Positions 17,040-27,097 are shown, counted from the first letter of the stretch. The stretch: DNA of 64,000 nt from Acidobacteriota bacterium (GCA_019639115.1 JAHBSM010000007.1:62001-126000); one strand, 5' to 3'. Program-made: numbers and translations. The notes: generated by a model not told the origin, from the sequence alone.

Positions 17040-18305
17040 ATGATAATGACGACCGACCCATCAGATGCAAACGAAACCGGCCGCGAGGGAGACAAATTCC
17101 TGACCAGGCCGCTGATGATCATCTTTCTGACGATCTTCATTGACCTGGTCGGCTTCGGTATCGTTATCCCACTGCTTCCTTTCTACGCCGAACGCTTTAA
17201 CGCGACACCGCTAGATGTCGGCATACTTGTATCGTCGTATTCGTTGATGCAATTCATATTTGCTCCGTTGTGGGGCAGCCTGTCGGACCGGTTCGGCAGG
17301 AGGCCGATATTGTTCTGGACGATACTCGGTGCAGGCGTCGGCTACCTGATGCTGGGATTTGCCAATGCGTTGTGGATCGTCTATGCCGGACGGATCCTAG
17401 CGGGCATCATGGGCGGCAATCTATCCACCGCTCAGGCATATATCGCCGATGTGACGACGCGTGAGAATAGAGCACGCGGAATGGGACTGTTCGGCATGGC
17501 GTTCGGGCTCGGGTTCATCCTGGGGCCGGCATTGGCCGGTGTCCTTAGCCCGATCGATATTCACGTTCCGTTCTATGTCGCGGCCGGTTTGAGCCTGCTG
17601 AACGCGACGCTGCTCTATTTCATCCTGCCCGAATCGATAAAGAAGAACGGCCGCCCGCCCGAGCACATCGGCAGGTTCGCCGCTCTTGCTTCGGCCTTTG
17701 GCGATCGCCGGTTCGTCGTCATTACCGTCGAATATTTTCTTCTTGTCACGGCGTTCTCGATCATGACGACCGGGTTCGCGTATTACACGATGGTGAGCTT
17801 TGGCTACGACGCCGCTCAGACGGGTTGGCTGCTCACATACGTCGGGTTCCTCGCGGCGGGCATACAAGGCATCGTGTTCGGGAGGCTCGCGCCTCGATTC
17901 GGCGAGCAGCGGCTGGCGATCGCAGGCAGTGTTCTATTGGTCGCGAGCCTATTCGCGGTGCCGTATATCAATAAGACCACGGGCGGCCTCGCCGCTCTTC
18001 TGTTGGGCATCGCGGGTTTCGCCGTAGGCAACTCGATCGCGTCGCCATCGCTCACGAGCCTTGCTTCCAAAATGTCCGGCGAGGCTGAGCAAGGGCGGTC
18101 GCTCGGTATGCTTCAGGCTGCCGCAAGCCTCGCTCGCGTCATCGGGCCGCTTCTATGCGGCCTGCTCCTCAAGAATGCATTCGACCAGGTCGATACTTCG
18201 ACGCTTTTCCGGACGTTCTGGACAGCATCTGCGATAATGTTCGCTGCGTTGATAACCGCGATATATTTTTGGAGTATCTACAGCCGGGACCGGACGTCTA
18301 GCTGA
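17040..18305 (+). CDS. MFS transporter, TetA-like drug exporter family
   Basis: A major facilitator with about 12 hydrophobic segments. The first helix LTIFIDLVGFGIVIPLLPFYAE and MFS motif A, GSLSDRFGRRPIL, in the loop between helices 2 and 3, resemble TetA/DHA1-type proton-coupled efflux pumps, as does the helix-5 motif C-like GFILGPALAGVL. Substrate unknown; homology to TetA does not by itself imply tetracycline resistance. The ATG at 17040 (or 17046) is chosen, because upstream codons would overlap the divergent M61 signal peptide. Its 3' end overlaps the sensor kinase gene by eight bases, convergently. Confidence 0.88.
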   Translation: MIMTTDPSDANETGREGDKFLTRPLMIIFLTIFIDLVGFGIVIPLLPFYAERFNATPLDVGILVSSYSLMQFIFAPLWGSLSDRFGRRPILFWTILGAGVGYLMLGFANALWIVYAGRILAGIMGGNLSTAQAYIADVTTRENRARGMGLFGMAFGLGFILGPALAGVLSPIDIHVPFYVAAGLSLLNATLLYFILPESIKKNGRPPEHIGRFAALASAFGDRRFVVITVEYFLLVTAFSIMTTGFAYYTMVSFGYDAAQTGWLLTYVGFLAAGIQGIVFGRLAPRFGEQRLAIAGSVLLVASLFAVPYINKTTGGLAALLLGIAGFAVGNSIASPSLTSLASKMSGEAEQGRSLGMLQAAASLARVIGPLLCGLLLKNAFDQVDTSTLFRTFWTASAIMFAALITAIYFWSIYSRDRTSS

Positions 18306-21252
18306 CCGCTCGCTTTAAGGCCGACGATGCAGTAGGAAGCATCAGCCTAAAGGTCGAGCCGACGCCGTATTTGCTCTTTGCTTCGATCGAGCCGCCATGT
18401 TCCTGAACGATGCCGTACGACACCGCAAGTCCGAGGCCCGTGCCGTTACCTACGCCCTTGGTCGTAAAGAACGGGTCAAATATCTTTGACAAATTCTCCT
18501 CAGGGATACCGTCACCCGTGTCGGCAACCTCGACGATCACCTTGCCGTTGCCGTCCGAAGCGGTCACAAGCGTGATGTTGCCGCCTGCGGCCATTGCATC
18601 GCGTGCGTTCAACACCAGATTGGTAAATACCTGCTGGAGCTTGCCCGCGTTGCCATGAACGGCCGGCAATTCCTCGGCGTATTTTTTCTCGACGGTCACG
18701 TTCGATTTGCGGAGCTGCGGTTCGAGCAGCTGCAACGTGTCATTGAGAAGCTTGTTGAGGTCCACTTCGCCAAAATCGGTCGAGCTGCCCATGCGTGAGA
18801 AATTAAGAAGATTACCGACTATGTTTGAAGCTCGTTCGGTCTGTCTGTGCATCTTCCTGAGCAGTTCGTGCTTGGGGTCGGTCTCGGGCACCATTCCCAA
18901 AAGCATCTGCGTGTAGCTCGAGACGCCCGTGAGCGGCGTGTTGACCTCGTGAGCAACCCCGGCGGCCAGCAGGCCTATGCTCGACAGTTTTTCGCTCTGC
19001 TGCAAGGTCTCTTCGAGCTTGACGCGTGAGGTCACGTTCTCCAAGACGATGATGGCTCCCGTCTGCGTATTTGAAACGGAACGTAGCGGAGCGATCGCGA
19101 CATTGAGTATCAGTGAGTTTCCCACTGCGTCAAAGGTGTGGACCTTATACGCGTTCCTGATCTCGGTCAGATGCCACCGGTTCTTGCCCAGCAGATTGCC
19201 TATGCTCGAGGCGAAGGACGCGTCAAAAACATTCTCGACCATCCGCCCGACGGCTTCTTCCCGATCGAGTCCTAGCATTGACTCAAACGTCGTGTTGCAC
19301 CGGATTATGCGTCCGTCCTCGTCCACCGCGAGCAGCCCGACATTTACAGATTCGACTATCGATTCATTGAATTCTTTGAGCAGGGCCATCTCTTCGGCGT
19401 GACGCTGCTGCTGCTCATAGAGCCGGCTATTCTCGATAGCGACGGCGATATAGCCCGAGATCGTTTTGAGGATCTCGAGATCCTCGGACGTCAGCAGCGA
19501 GCCGTCGCCCGCGCGCCCCAAACCAAGTATCGCAACCATCTTTCCGCGAGCAACGCAGGGAACAAAATAGTGCAGTTCGCTCGGTGCGGGCATCGTCCGC
19601 GGCTCGGTCACGTCTTCACCCGGCTCGATCTCGTCAGCCCGGACCACGCCTTTAGCCGCCGATTTCTGGCGAACAGTGGCCTTGAAATCCACAGGGATCT
19701 GAAATTCGCTCGTGAGTCCCGCAGAACGCCCAAGCCGATAACCGGCCGGGCTGCTCTCGTCCTCTATGAAAACGGCAACCTTCTCGACGTTCAAAACCTG
19801 CTTTAGCCGGTCGATCAAAGCGTCGAGCAGCGGTTCGAGTGCGGTCGCGGCCGAGAGCGTCTTGCCGAAATCGAGCAGCCCTTCGCGCATGTCGTAACGC
19901 TCTCCGTAAAAGAACCTGTCGGCGCGTTCCTGTAGGAATTTCTTCAGCGGTTCGCTGAGCAGAACGATCGCCGCCATCGCAATTACGGCGATCAGCGCCC
20001 GGAGCGTGATCTCGGTCGTTGAAAGGTTATTCCCAACAGCCAGGAATACAAGGCCGAGGGCGACGACGCCGATCATCATCGCAATAGCGATAGTCGTCAA
20101 AGCGTAAACGAGAGCCCGGCGAACGACGACGTCAACGTCCATCAGCCGGTATCTGACGACCGAATGTCCAAAGCTAAGCGGGATCAGGGCAAGCGGCAGC
20201 GTCCGTAAGGCAGCGGTGAAAACATCATCCTTCGGGAGATCTACGCCGAACCGGATGGCGGCCTCGATCAGAATGATCGGCGTGACGGCGGCGATCGTCC
20301 CCCACATCGCCCACTTTAGCCGCTGACGCACCATCGGCTGCCTGTTCTTGAAGAACCGCCAGATCAGGAATCCGGCACCAGCCGATACTCCCGCGATGAA
20401 ATGATAAAGAACTATCCTGTCAAGCAGCGTATAGAACGAGATCGCGTCCACGGCTGCGGCCAGGCCGTCGGCAAAACCCGCCGTCGGGAAAAGGGCTTGG
20501 AGCAGCGTCACCGATACGGCCGCTATGCTCATGATCGCCGCCGGTGCGTAGAGCGCGTAGGTCCGCCAGCGCTTTTCGTCAAATACAGCCGTGCGGACCG
20601 GATAGCGGATACAGAAATGCAGGAACAGCGGTGCAAAAAACGCCAACGCTATCGTATTCAGTAGCCCTACCGCGAGATCCAGGTCCTGCCCTATACCGAT
20701 CGGTTTGTAAGTATGGAACGCGAAAGCGACGACGCAGAGCGTCGCAAAATGAAGCACGAACGGAGCAATGCTCCCCTGCTTGAATAAAACGAAGATACCG
20801 ACCGTAAGCCACACCAGCCCGACTACCAGCAAAAAGATCACCGAAGGCGTCCAACGCGGAAGCGAATCTATATTGCGCAGGTCAGCTACGTAGTAGTTGT
20901 CTAAGAAAGAATAGCTGGTCTTCTGGATATGATAGGTCAACGTACCGCCGATCCCGGCGGCTTCGAGAAACATCTGCACGCTCGCGGGGTCGCGAACCTC
21001 GTCCGGCGACTCACCTTCGAGTGAAATGGCGATGAGGCGGTCGCCTCGCGAGACGCCCGCACGATAGGCGGCAAATCCGGGCAGGACCTGCTCAGCGTAG
21101 AGCCCGTCACTTTTGACGACCCAGGCCACGCCGTCCGTAGGCGGCAAAGTGTGCGAGGCCCTCTGAACAAGGCTCAATGCAGCGACCGCAACCACCAGGA
21201 CGGTAGCGATCAGCCACAATAAACTCCAGCTTGTCAGGACCTTAGATTTCAT
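18298..21252 (-). CDS. Large membrane sensor histidine kinase with PDZ, GAF and PAS domains
   Basis: 984 residues. Order seen: N-terminal membrane anchor (about 8-28); a PDZ-like domain (about 35-115; [20 protein letters not shown]) that would lie outside the cytoplasm; a block of about seven or more hydrophobic helices (about 135-440); a GAF domain (about 455-615); a PAS domain (about 630-745; [18 protein letters not shown]); HisKA with the phosphoacceptor in [12 protein letters not shown]; and a HATPase with N-box [10 protein letters not shown]1 DTGDGIP and G2 GTGLGLAVS. It should autophosphorylate in response to an envelope or intracellular cue. No response regulator is adjacent, so it is an orphan kinase. 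Confidence 0.9.
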   Translation of the reverse strand: MKSKVLTSWSLLWLIATVLVVAVAALSLVQRASHTLPPTDGVAWVVKSDGLYAEQVLPGFAAYRAGVSRGDRLIAISLEGESPDEVRDPASVQMFLEAAGIGGTLTYHIQKTSYSFLDNYYVADLRNIDSLPRWTPSVIFLLVVGLVWLTVGIFVLFKQGSIAPFVLHFATLCVVAFAFHTYKPIGIGQDLDLAVGLLNTIALAFFAPLFLHFCIRYPVRTAVFDEKRWRTYALYAPAAIMSIAAVSVTLLQALFPTAGFADGLAAAVDAISFYTLLDRIVLYHFIAGVSAGAGFLIWRFFKNRQPMVRQRLKWAMWGTIAAVTPIILIEAAIRFGVDLPKDDVFTAALRTLPLALIPLSFGHSVVRYRLMDVDVVVRRALVYALTTIAIAMMIGVVALGLVFLAVGNNLSTTEITLRALIAVIAMAAIVLLSEPLKKFLQERADRFFYGERYDMREGLLDFGKTLSAATALEPLLDALIDRLKQVLNVEKVAVFIEDESSPAGYRLGRSAGLTSEFQIPVDFKATVRQKSAAKGVVRADEIEPGEDVTEPRTMPAPSELHYFVPCVARGKMVAILGLGRAGDGSLLTSEDLEILKTISGYIAVAIENSRLYEQQQRHAEEMALLKEFNESIVESVNVGLLAVDEDGRIIRCNTTFESMLGLDREEAVGRMVENVFDASFASSIGNLLGKNRWHLTEIRNAYKVHTFDAVGNSLILNVAIAPLRSVSNTQTGAIIVLENVTSRVKLEETLQQSEKLSSIGLLAAGVAHEVNTPLTGVSSYTQMLLGMVPETDPKHELLRKMHRQTERASNIVGNLLNFSRMGSSTDFGEVDLNKLLNDTLQLLEPQLRKSNVTVEKKYAEELPAVHGNAGKLQQVFTNLVLNARDAMAAGGNITLVTASDGNGKVIVEVADTGDGIPEENLSKIFDPFFTTKGVGNGTGLGLAVSYGIVQEHGGSIEAKSKYGVGSTFRLMLPTASSALKRAVS

Positions 21253-21532
21253 TCTCGGGAGTCCGATACACCGACCGCTCTGCTAACCGAACTAAGGACG
21301 CAAGATACGTTCCATCTGCTATTATCGTCTCAACCTCTGAGTTATCGGCATAAGCAGCCTATTTATAACCGTTTGCGATGTGGCCGCCAGGCTACGGCCT
21401 GAATTTCCGGATACGAATATTTGCTCGACAATCCGAAATTTTGAACACAAAAATCGCCCCAAGTCCGAAGCGAACTGAGGGCCTCAAGGGGAAGATCCGA
21501 GGTATCGGCCGAACGGAAAAACATCCGGCGGC
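21253..21532. other. Intergenic region between kinase and barrel genes, nothing recognised
   Basis: About 280 bases between two minus-strand genes. It should hold the promoter and leader of the sensor kinase and the 3' end of the barrel gene's transcript. There are AT-rich stretches (TATAAA-like on the minus strand near 21370) but no -35/-10 pair I would defend, and no hairpin with a T-run. No gene is seen. Confidence 0.5.
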
Positions 21533-23269
21533 TTAAAATCTGACCATTATTCCGCCCCGCAGCATTCTGCGATGGCCCTCGATGATCAAGCGGCCGTCCG
21601 ACGAACTGACGCCGCCGACGGCGTCCAGTAGATTTCGCCCGTCCAAAATAGCCTGTGCCCGGATCGGCAGACCGAACCGCGGCAGCCGCTGCGTAACAAG
21701 AATGCTGAGGCCCGGATCGTATATCGCGAGACGCCCTTTGAAGGGGTCGATCGCGAACACGGTCGCATCGGGCGAGAATCTAAAGATGGTTCTGACACGC
21801 GTCCCGCTTTCGAGGTCCGCGGTCACTTCGCCGTAGAACGTCTGAAATATGCCCTGCTCAAAAATGGTTGAAGGATCCGATATGGCCTTCTGCGAGAGGC
21901 GCTGGCCCGTACCCGCCGAATATCCGCCGGACGCGCTCAACACGCTGTTTATTCGTCTGAAGTACACGATCCGGGCGCCCGCCGCGCCGCCTTGCTGGAC
22001 AGCGGTCGTCTCTTCAGCGGCATCACCGGCAATGAATTCGAAAGGGATAGCCGTCAGCCCGACGCCTCGGCCTGGTGTCGTGTCAAAAAATACGGTCGAT
22101 TCGACCGACGAACGGCCATCGAGGATTCGTTCGATACCCATCTCGATCCGCGACGACCGATTGGGAGCGGACTTGCCGCGAACTACCGGAAGGTCTTCGA
22201 CCGCGACCGGCTCGGCGAATCCGACACTCGTTCCCTCTAGTTCTATTGCGTTGGCCCAGCTTTTCTCTTCTGACTGCGTCGAGTAGCCGGCCCTCAAACG
22301 CGTTCTCGGATCGATATCGAACTGAATTCCCAAACGCGGCGTTATCGAGCTGTCGCCGCCGCCGAGCGTCGAGTAATCTATGCCGTAGAGAAGCACCAGG
22401 CCCTCTCGGACCTTCCACTCGTCGGCCGCTTGAACAGTGAATTGTTCCAAAGAATTCGGCCCGCTGCCCGGCCTCGAACGCCGTATCTTCGCCGCCGAAG
22501 CCGATAGACGAATGTCGTGTCTCGATCCGGCCTTCAGACGAGCGTCCACCTGGAAACGCTGCGGCGCGGCCGCTCCGCGTCCGATCTGGCCCGAGAATAT
22601 AAGTTCGGCCGATCTAGCGACCTGCGTCGAGACGGCAAAGTTGGTGCCGACATAGCCGCCGCGGGACGTCGATGCAAAATAGGTCTCGACCGCACCTGTC
22701 GGGCGGACAGTTGCCTGCTTTGCGGCCACTTGCTCCGGAGCCGACTCGACCGGGACGTTGCCTTCCTGATTTTGGTATATCGACCGTTGGATCGCAGCAG
22801 CCCGGATCCGCCATTTGGCGCTATTGCGGTCTATTCGCTTTTCGGGCAAGGTATTTCCGCTTCCGGCCCGCTGCAGGTCAAATCCGTAATTCAGGTCTGA
22901 CGAACGGCCAACCTCAATGCTTCTGAGCGATATCGGATTGAAGCCTTCAGCAACGGCAAGCAATGTATAGCGGCCGGGTATGATGCGTATGAGAAAGCTG
23001 CCGTCAGCCGATGTTACGGCCTGCTTGATCAGTTCGGTAGTGCCGACGCGAAAAAGAGCGACCATTGCCCGGGGTATAGGCCCGCCGGCCTGGTCCCTGA
23101 CAACGCCTCGGATGGAGCCCATCCCGAGTGATCCGGCTGCAGCTGATCCTTTGGCTGCCGTACCAGCGTACGCGGTGTCGCCGACGCCGAATATAACTGC
23201 GCACAATACCGAGGCCAGCACCGTGGCCACCGACGTTCTACGAAGCAATAATCTATATGCGGATCGCAT
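21533..23269 (-). CDS. Outer-membrane beta-barrel protein with carboxypeptidase-regulatory domain
   Basis: A signal peptide (about residues 1-35 from the ATG at 23269) precedes a carboxypeptidase-regulatory-like Ig domain (GSIRGVVRDQAGGPIPRAMVALFR... SADGSFLIRIIPGRYTLLAVAEGF) and then a long series of amphipathic beta strands ending in GGIMVRF, with the terminal phenylalanine expected of outer-membrane barrels. The layout recalls TonB-dependent Oar-like receptors, but no TonB box or plug domain was recognised, so it may be a reduced relative. Upstream codons to 23326 are possible but add a non-signal-like tail. Cargo unknown. Confidence 0.72.
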   Translation of the reverse strand: MRSAYRLLLRRTSVATVLASVLCAVIFGVGDTAYAGTAAKGSAAAGSLGMGSIRGVVRDQAGGPIPRAMVALFRVGTTELIKQAVTSADGSFLIRIIPGRYTLLAVAEGFNPISLRSIEVGRSSDLNYGFDLQRAGSGNTLPEKRIDRNSAKWRIRAAAIQRSIYQNQEGNVPVESAPEQVAAKQATVRPTGAVETYFASTSRGGYVGTNFAVSTQVARSAELIFSGQIGRGAAAPQRFQVDARLKAGSRHDIRLSASAAKIRRSRPGSGPNSLEQFTVQAADEWKVREGLVLLYGIDYSTLGGGDSSITPRLGIQFDIDPRTRLRAGYSTQSEEKSWANAIELEGTSVGFAEPVAVEDLPVVRGKSAPNRSSRIEMGIERILDGRSSVESTVFFDTTPGRGVGLTAIPFEFIAGDAAEETTAVQQGGAAGARIVYFRRINSVLSASGGYSAGTGQRLSQKAISDPSTIFEQGIFQTFYGEVTADLESGTRVRTIFRFSPDATVFAIDPFKGRLAIYDPGLSILVTQRLPRFGLPIRAQAILDGRNLLDAVGGVSSSDGRLIIEGHRRMLRGGIMVRF

Positions 23270-23370
23270 TTCTGACGACTTTCCGACCAACTCTCGTATT
23301 TTGAGAGCATTTAGCAAGGGTGTCAAGCACTTGAGAGGCCGGTTTATACGTTCCTGAGATGCGTTTCACC

Positions 23371-23398
23371 TTGACAAAGTTTGCCCGTCCGCTAGAAT
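23371..23398 (+). promoter_or_regulatory. Strong sigma-70 promoter for tRNA-Ser
   Basis: Perfect TTGACA at 23371-23376, a 16-bp spacer, and TAGAAT at 23393-23398 (five of six). Predicted start near 23405, about 17 bases before the mature tRNA. Confidence 0.75.
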
Positions 23399-23421
23399 CG
23401 GTAGGTGCGTTGTTGCCGCAC

Positions 23422-23512
23422 GGAGACGTGGCTGAGCGGCTGAAAGCGGCGGTTTGCTAAATCGTTAAGGGTTAAAAGCCCTTCACAGGTTCGAATCCTG
23501 TCGTCTCCGCCA
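23422..23512 (+). tRNA. tRNA-Ser (anticodon GCT)
   Basis: A 91-base class II tRNA with encoded CCA. The acceptor stem pairs GGAGACG with CGTCTCC, the T-arm loop reads GGTTCGAATCC, and a long variable arm (GGGTTAAAAGCCC region) is present as expected for serine. The anticodon loop TTGCTAA gives GCT, which reads AGC/AGU codons. A promoter lies just upstream and a Rho-independent terminator starts 12 bases downstream, so it is a monocistronic unit. Confidence 0.97.
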
Positions 23513-23524
23513 TTACAAAGATCG

Positions 23525-23559
23525 GGCTGCCTCGGATTTTGTGCCGAGGCAGCCTTTTT
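23525..23559 (+). terminator. Rho-independent terminator after tRNA-Ser
   Basis: Perfect 11-bp stem GGCTGCCTCGG / CCGAGGCAGCC (23525-23535 with 23544-23554) and an 8-base loop, followed by TTTTT. It shows that the DUF421 gene cannot start at the GTG inside this hairpin. Confidence 0.92.
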
Positions 23560-23606
23560 CTATTCTGCGTCGCGAAATATACTCTCCGGCGGAGGCATTG
23601 GAACAA

Positions 23607-24224
23607 ATGTTTGAAACCATTTGCGTGATTCTCACGGACACGGCCACTTGGGGCCGGATGTTCACACTTGATGATACGGTCTCGCTTGCGGAGAAGATCC
23701 TACGGCCAATTATCGTATATGTCGTTCTAATAGTAATGCTTCGATTCTTTGGCAAGCGCGAGCTAGCGCAGCTGAATCCATTCGATCTGGTGGTGATCCT
23801 TTCACTCTCGAATACGGTACAGAATGCTATGATCGGCCCCGATAATTCGCTAATAGGCGGTCTCATCGGTGCCGCGTCGCTGCTCGCGATCAATTTCCTC
23901 GTCGCCAAATGGAAATGGTCCTCACGTACCGTTGAAATGTTGACGGAAGGTTCGCCCGCCACGCTGATCGCCGATGGTGAACGAAATGAGAGCGAGCTGC
24001 GGCGCGAACTCATCACCGATCACGACCTTGACATCATCGCCCACCAGAACGGGCTCGAAAATGCCAACGAAATCGAAAAGCTTGTGCTCGACCCGAACGG
24101 TACGTTTCTCGTCGATGGCAAAGAAGAGATCCGTGACGCTAGGTTCAAACGCGAGGTGATGCGAAAGGTCGATCGCCTTTCGAAACAGATCCAGGAGCTT
24201 ACTGCCGCACTCAACAAGTCCTGA
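23607..24224 (+). CDS. DUF421 (YetF/YcaP family) membrane protein
   Basis: A small inner-membrane protein with three hydrophobic helices (ILRPIIVYVVLIVMLRFFG; DLVVILSLSNTVQNAMI; GGLIGAASLLAINFLVA) followed by the cytoplasmic DUF421 domain. Diagnostic motifs are RFFGKRELAQLNPFDLVVILSLSN and the later ERNESELRRELITDHDLDIIAHQNG. The biochemical function of the family is poorly known. A frame opening at 23541 runs through the tRNA terminator; the ATG at 23607, preceded by GGAGG at 23591-23595, is the credible start, giving 205 residues. Next gene is gltX, 45 bases on. Confidence 0.9.
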   Translation: MFETICVILTDTATWGRMFTLDDTVSLAEKILRPIIVYVVLIVMLRFFGKRELAQLNPFDLVVILSLSNTVQNAMIGPDNSLIGGLIGAASLLAINFLVAKWKWSSRTVEMLTEGSPATLIADGERNESELRRELITDHDLDIIAHQNGLENANEIEKLVLDPNGTFLVDGKEEIRDARFKREVMRKVDRLSKQIQELTAALNKS

Positions 24225-24269
24225 AACCGGCTTTGCGTTCTGATGGCCTATACTTGAGAATTGTCCCTT

Positions 24270-25787
24270 ATGACCACACGAGTTCGATTTGCTCCATCGC
24301 CAACTGGCTATCTTCATATCGGTTCGGCAAGGACCGCTCTTTTTAATTATCTCTTCGCTCGCCATGCGGGCCTTACGGATCCTGACAGCAAATTCTTGCT
24401 TCGTATCGAAGACACGGACCTTGCTCGCTCGACTGAAGAATCCACGCGGTCGATCCTTGACGGGCTCGAGTGGCTCGGGTTCGCTCCTGATGAGGAGATC
24501 GTATTTCAGTCCGACAACGCGGAAAAACACCGCGAGACGGCCCGAAAACTGCTCACCGAGGGCAAAGCGTATCGTGACTTTACTCCCAAAGAAGCTCCTT
24601 CAGATGCAAATATAAAAGATGCGATCAAAGAAAGGGCTCGCGAACAAGGTGCGGATAAGAACATGCGCGACAATCCTTTTCGGGATCTGCCGCGTGACGA
24701 ATCGGATGCGCGTGCTGCGGCGGGCGAGCCTTTTGCTATCCGTCTCAGAGTCGCAGAGTCAGGAAAGACGTCGTTCGAAGATCAGGTTTACGGCCTCCAG
24801 GAACGGGATTACTCCGAGATCGAAGACCTTGTCCTGCTGAGGTCTGACGGGCATCCGCTGTATAACCTCGCCGTCGTTTGCGACGACATCGAGATGGCGA
24901 TCACGCACGTCATCCGCGGGCAGGACCATCTCACGAATACGCACAAGCAGATCCTGATTTATGAGGCTTTGGGCGTCACGCCGCCGGTCTTCGCCCACCT
25001 ACCGCTGATCATGGCGCCGAACAAGGGCAAGCTCTCAAAGCGAAAACACGGCGAGGTCGTCTCGATGACGACGTACCGCGATGCGGGATTTTTGGCTGAG
25101 GCGTTTCGTAATTATCTCGCGCTACTCGGCTGGTCCGCCGGCGAAGAACAGGAGATATATTCGCTAGACGAACTCGTGGCGAAATTCTCGCTCTCGGGCA
25201 TCCATCGCTCGAACGCTATTTTCAATTTCAGCCCCGATGATCCGCGTAAATGGACTGACGATAAGGCCCAGTGGATGAACGCCGAATACATCCGCACGAT
25301 GCCGCTCGATGAGTTATTGCCCCACGTAAAGGCCGAGCTCAAGGCCGCAAAGCTCTGGCGCGAAGAATACGAGGAAGACGACCGAGCGTGGTATGAGCGA
25401 ACCGTCGATCTGATACGGGCCCGCTTTTTCACGCTCAAGGATTTCTCGTCGCAGGGCCGTGCGTATTTCAGCGAGGACTACGACTTCGACTCGGCGGCGA
25501 TCGAAAAGAACCTCAGCAAATTTCCAGATCTCCGAGTTTGGCTACCCGAACTCGCCGAACGATTTGAAGCGGAATTCGGCGACAAGCCTTTCAACGAAAC
25601 CAACATCGAACTGGTCGTTAGAGCCTTTACCGAAGAAAAAGGCACAAAGCTCGGCGTCATTATGAACGGCGCCCGCACTCTGCTCACCGGCGTCGCCGTC
25701 GGCCCATCGATGTTGTCTGTATTCGAGACCTTGGGGCTGGAACGCTCGATAATCAGACTCAGGAGCCAGTTAGCATGGAGCCAATGA
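24270..25787 (+). CDS. gltX: Glutamyl-tRNA synthetase
   Basis: Class I aminoacyl-tRNA synthetase that charges tRNA-Glu. The HIGH-type signature is in RFAPSPTGYLHIGSARTALFNYLFA (residues 6-30), the KMSKS equivalent is KLSKRKHG (about residue 250), and LRIEDTDLARSTEES plus HVIRGQDHLTNTHKQ are classic GluRS blocks. The C-terminal anticodon-binding domain is complete, giving 505 residues, a normal length. The ATG at 24270 is chosen over a TTG at 24261. There is an insertion (DAIKERAREQGADKNMRDNPF) in the N-terminal half relative to the E. coli-type protein; similar insertions occur in other phyla. DUF1801 follows immediately. Confidence 0.97.
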   Translation: MTTRVRFAPSPTGYLHIGSARTALFNYLFARHAGLTDPDSKFLLRIEDTDLARSTEESTRSILDGLEWLGFAPDEEIVFQSDNAEKHRETARKLLTEGKAYRDFTPKEAPSDANIKDAIKERAREQGADKNMRDNPFRDLPRDESDARAAAGEPFAIRLRVAESGKTSFEDQVYGLQERDYSEIEDLVLLRSDGHPLYNLAVVCDDIEMAITHVIRGQDHLTNTHKQILIYEALGVTPPVFAHLPLIMAPNKGKLSKRKHGEVVSMTTYRDAGFLAEAFRNYLALLGWSAGEEQEIYSLDELVAKFSLSGIHRSNAIFNFSPDDPRKWTDDKAQWMNAEYIRTMPLDELLPHVKAELKAAKLWREEYEEDDRAWYERTVDLIRARFFTLKDFSSQGRAYFSEDYDFDSAAIEKNLSKFPDLRVWLPELAERFEAEFGDKPFNETNIELVVRAFTEEKGTKLGVIMNGARTLLTGVAVGPSMLSVFETLGLERSIIRLRSQLAWSQ

Positions 25788-25788
25788 A

Positions 25789-26184
25789 ATGATAAGCAAA
25801 GAGATCCAAGCTTATAACGCCGCACAAACAACCTCCGATAAAGAGATCTGCGACCTGCTCGCGGCTGAGATATCACGCGGGTTGACAAATGCCGAGAACA
25901 AGATCTGGCACCGGCATCCGGTTTGGTTCCTGGACGGCAATCCGATAGTCGGCTACAGCAGGCTGAAGAGCGGCATCAGGCTGATGTTCTGGAGCGGGGC
26001 GAGTTTTGACGAACCTGACCTCAAGCCCGGTACCGGCAAATTCAATGACGCCTCGGTGACTTATACCTCCGCCAACCAGATCAACACGAAAGACCTGAAA
26101 CGCTGGCTCAAAAGATCACAAGAGATCCAGTGGGATTATAAGAACGTCATTAAACGAAAGGGGAAACTTGAGAGGCTGAAGTAA
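25789..26184 (+). CDS. DUF1801 family protein
   Basis: A 131-residue soluble protein of the DUF1801 (YdhG-like) fold: AENKIWHRHPVWFLDGNPIVGYSRLKSGIRLMFWSG is the conserved core, and the C-terminal LKRWLKRSQEIQWDYKN helix is typical. The function of this family is not established. It begins one base after the gltX stop codon, so it is translated from the same message. Confidence 0.85.
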   Translation: MISKEIQAYNAAQTTSDKEICDLLAAEISRGLTNAENKIWHRHPVWFLDGNPIVGYSRLKSGIRLMFWSGASFDEPDLKPGTGKFNDASVTYTSANQINTKDLKRWLKRSQEIQWDYKNVIKRKGKLERLK

Positions 26185-26223
26185 GTCCATCAAACCACAA
26201 CCATCTGCTTCCCAACTGGTGGC

Positions 26224-26256
26224 GACGGCGACCCTTATCGTTCACGGATCGCCGTC
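26224..26256. terminator. Hairpin between convergent genes, possible terminator
   Basis: GACGGCGA (26224-26231) and TCGCCGTC (26249-26256) form a perfect 8-bp stem with a 17-base loop between DUF1801 and the convergent gene ending at 26279. There is no T-run on either side, so it is only a weak candidate. Confidence 0.3.
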
Positions 26257-26278
26257 ATCTAGTGCGGACGCGACACCG

Positions 26279-27097
26279 CTATTTGTTGCAGATGTTGGCT
26301 CGCCCATTGGCATCGGTTTTGAACATCGTTGTTATAGTGTTCCATTTCTTAGTGCCAAAGTTCCATTCTTCGAGATAACCATTGTCGGTGTTGTATCTCA
26401 TGGTCTGGCCGGCACCCAGCCGGTATTCGGATTTGTCAGAGCCCAGGGCGTACCGCAGCCAAACACTCCTGCCGCAGTTGTTGACGAGCGTAATGATCCC
26501 GGTTGTTTCAGTGTAGCTCGTTACTCGTGCGGAACTGCCTTTTCGGATCTGGGCGTTCCGCGCATCCTTTTCATTCTTTTGATACCAGGCTTGTCCGTCG
26601 GGCCCGATCGTTAGATTGAACCTACCTGTTGCTAAGTACGACGAACCGTCCTTGTACGAGCCGGATTTTACCCTCAGTTCGATCTGATGCGTTCCCGGCG
26701 TAAGTTTTGACAATCCCAGCGGCATCTCAAATGCAAATTTCTTTGAACCCAAATTGAATAGATCAACATCGGGATTTGAAACTATAGGGATCAGATAAGT
26801 CGTTTCCTTGGCGGATCTGACCTTGTCAGGATCGTGGCCGGCCGAGAACTCCTCAGCGAGCAAACGGCTGCCGGCGTAAAGCTCCGACGTGAAGCTGACA
26901 TACGTCGTTCCGACGTTCAGCACCTGAGCAAACGGCTTATTGAACTTCAAATGGGCATAGATGTAATCGCCCGATGTGAACTCGGTCGCTTTATCAGATT
27001 CCTTTAGCGACTTGGAGAATATGATCTCAGCGTCCTGGGCCGAGATCGATACGGTAAGGATCATCAGCGTGATGATCATGATCAGATTATTTCTCAT
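26279..27097 (-). CDS. Secreted protein of unknown function
   Basis: From the ATG at 27097 (MRNNLIMIITLMILTVSISAQ) there is a clean signal peptide of about 21 residues, preceded by GGAGG about 14 bases upstream. The longer frame to 27145 would put a non-signal tail in front. The mature part is about 250 residues, beta-rich, with an Ig-like stretch (TPGTHQIELRVKSGSYKDGSSYLATGRFNLTIG) and a C-terminal part with two cysteines (NNCGRSVWLRYAL and ANICNK). Base composition is visibly less GC-rich than its neighbours. No family recognised; convergent with DUF1801. Confidence 0.7.
   Translation of the reverse strand: MRNNLIMIITLMILTVSISAQDAEIIFSKSLKESDKATEFTSGDYIYAHLKFNKPFAQVLNVGTTYVSFTSELYAGSRLLAEEFSAGHDPDKVRSAKETTYLIPIVSNPDVDLFNLGSKKFAFEMPLGLSKLTPGTHQIELRVKSGSYKDGSSYLATGRFNLTIGPDGQAWYQKNEKDARNAQIRKGSSARVTSYTETTGIITLVNNCGRSVWLRYALGSDKSEYRLGAGQTMRYNTDNGYLEEWNFGTKKWNTITTMFKTDANGRANICNK

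Noticed and set aside
17270..17464. Small plus-strand frame inside the MFS gene suggestive of a frameshift
   Set aside because: The MFS frame is continuous with all motifs in order, so there is no frameshift.
23541..23606. GTG start for the DUF421 protein at 23541
   Set aside because: Lies inside the loop of the tRNA-Ser terminator; the ATG at 23607 has a proper ribosome binding site.
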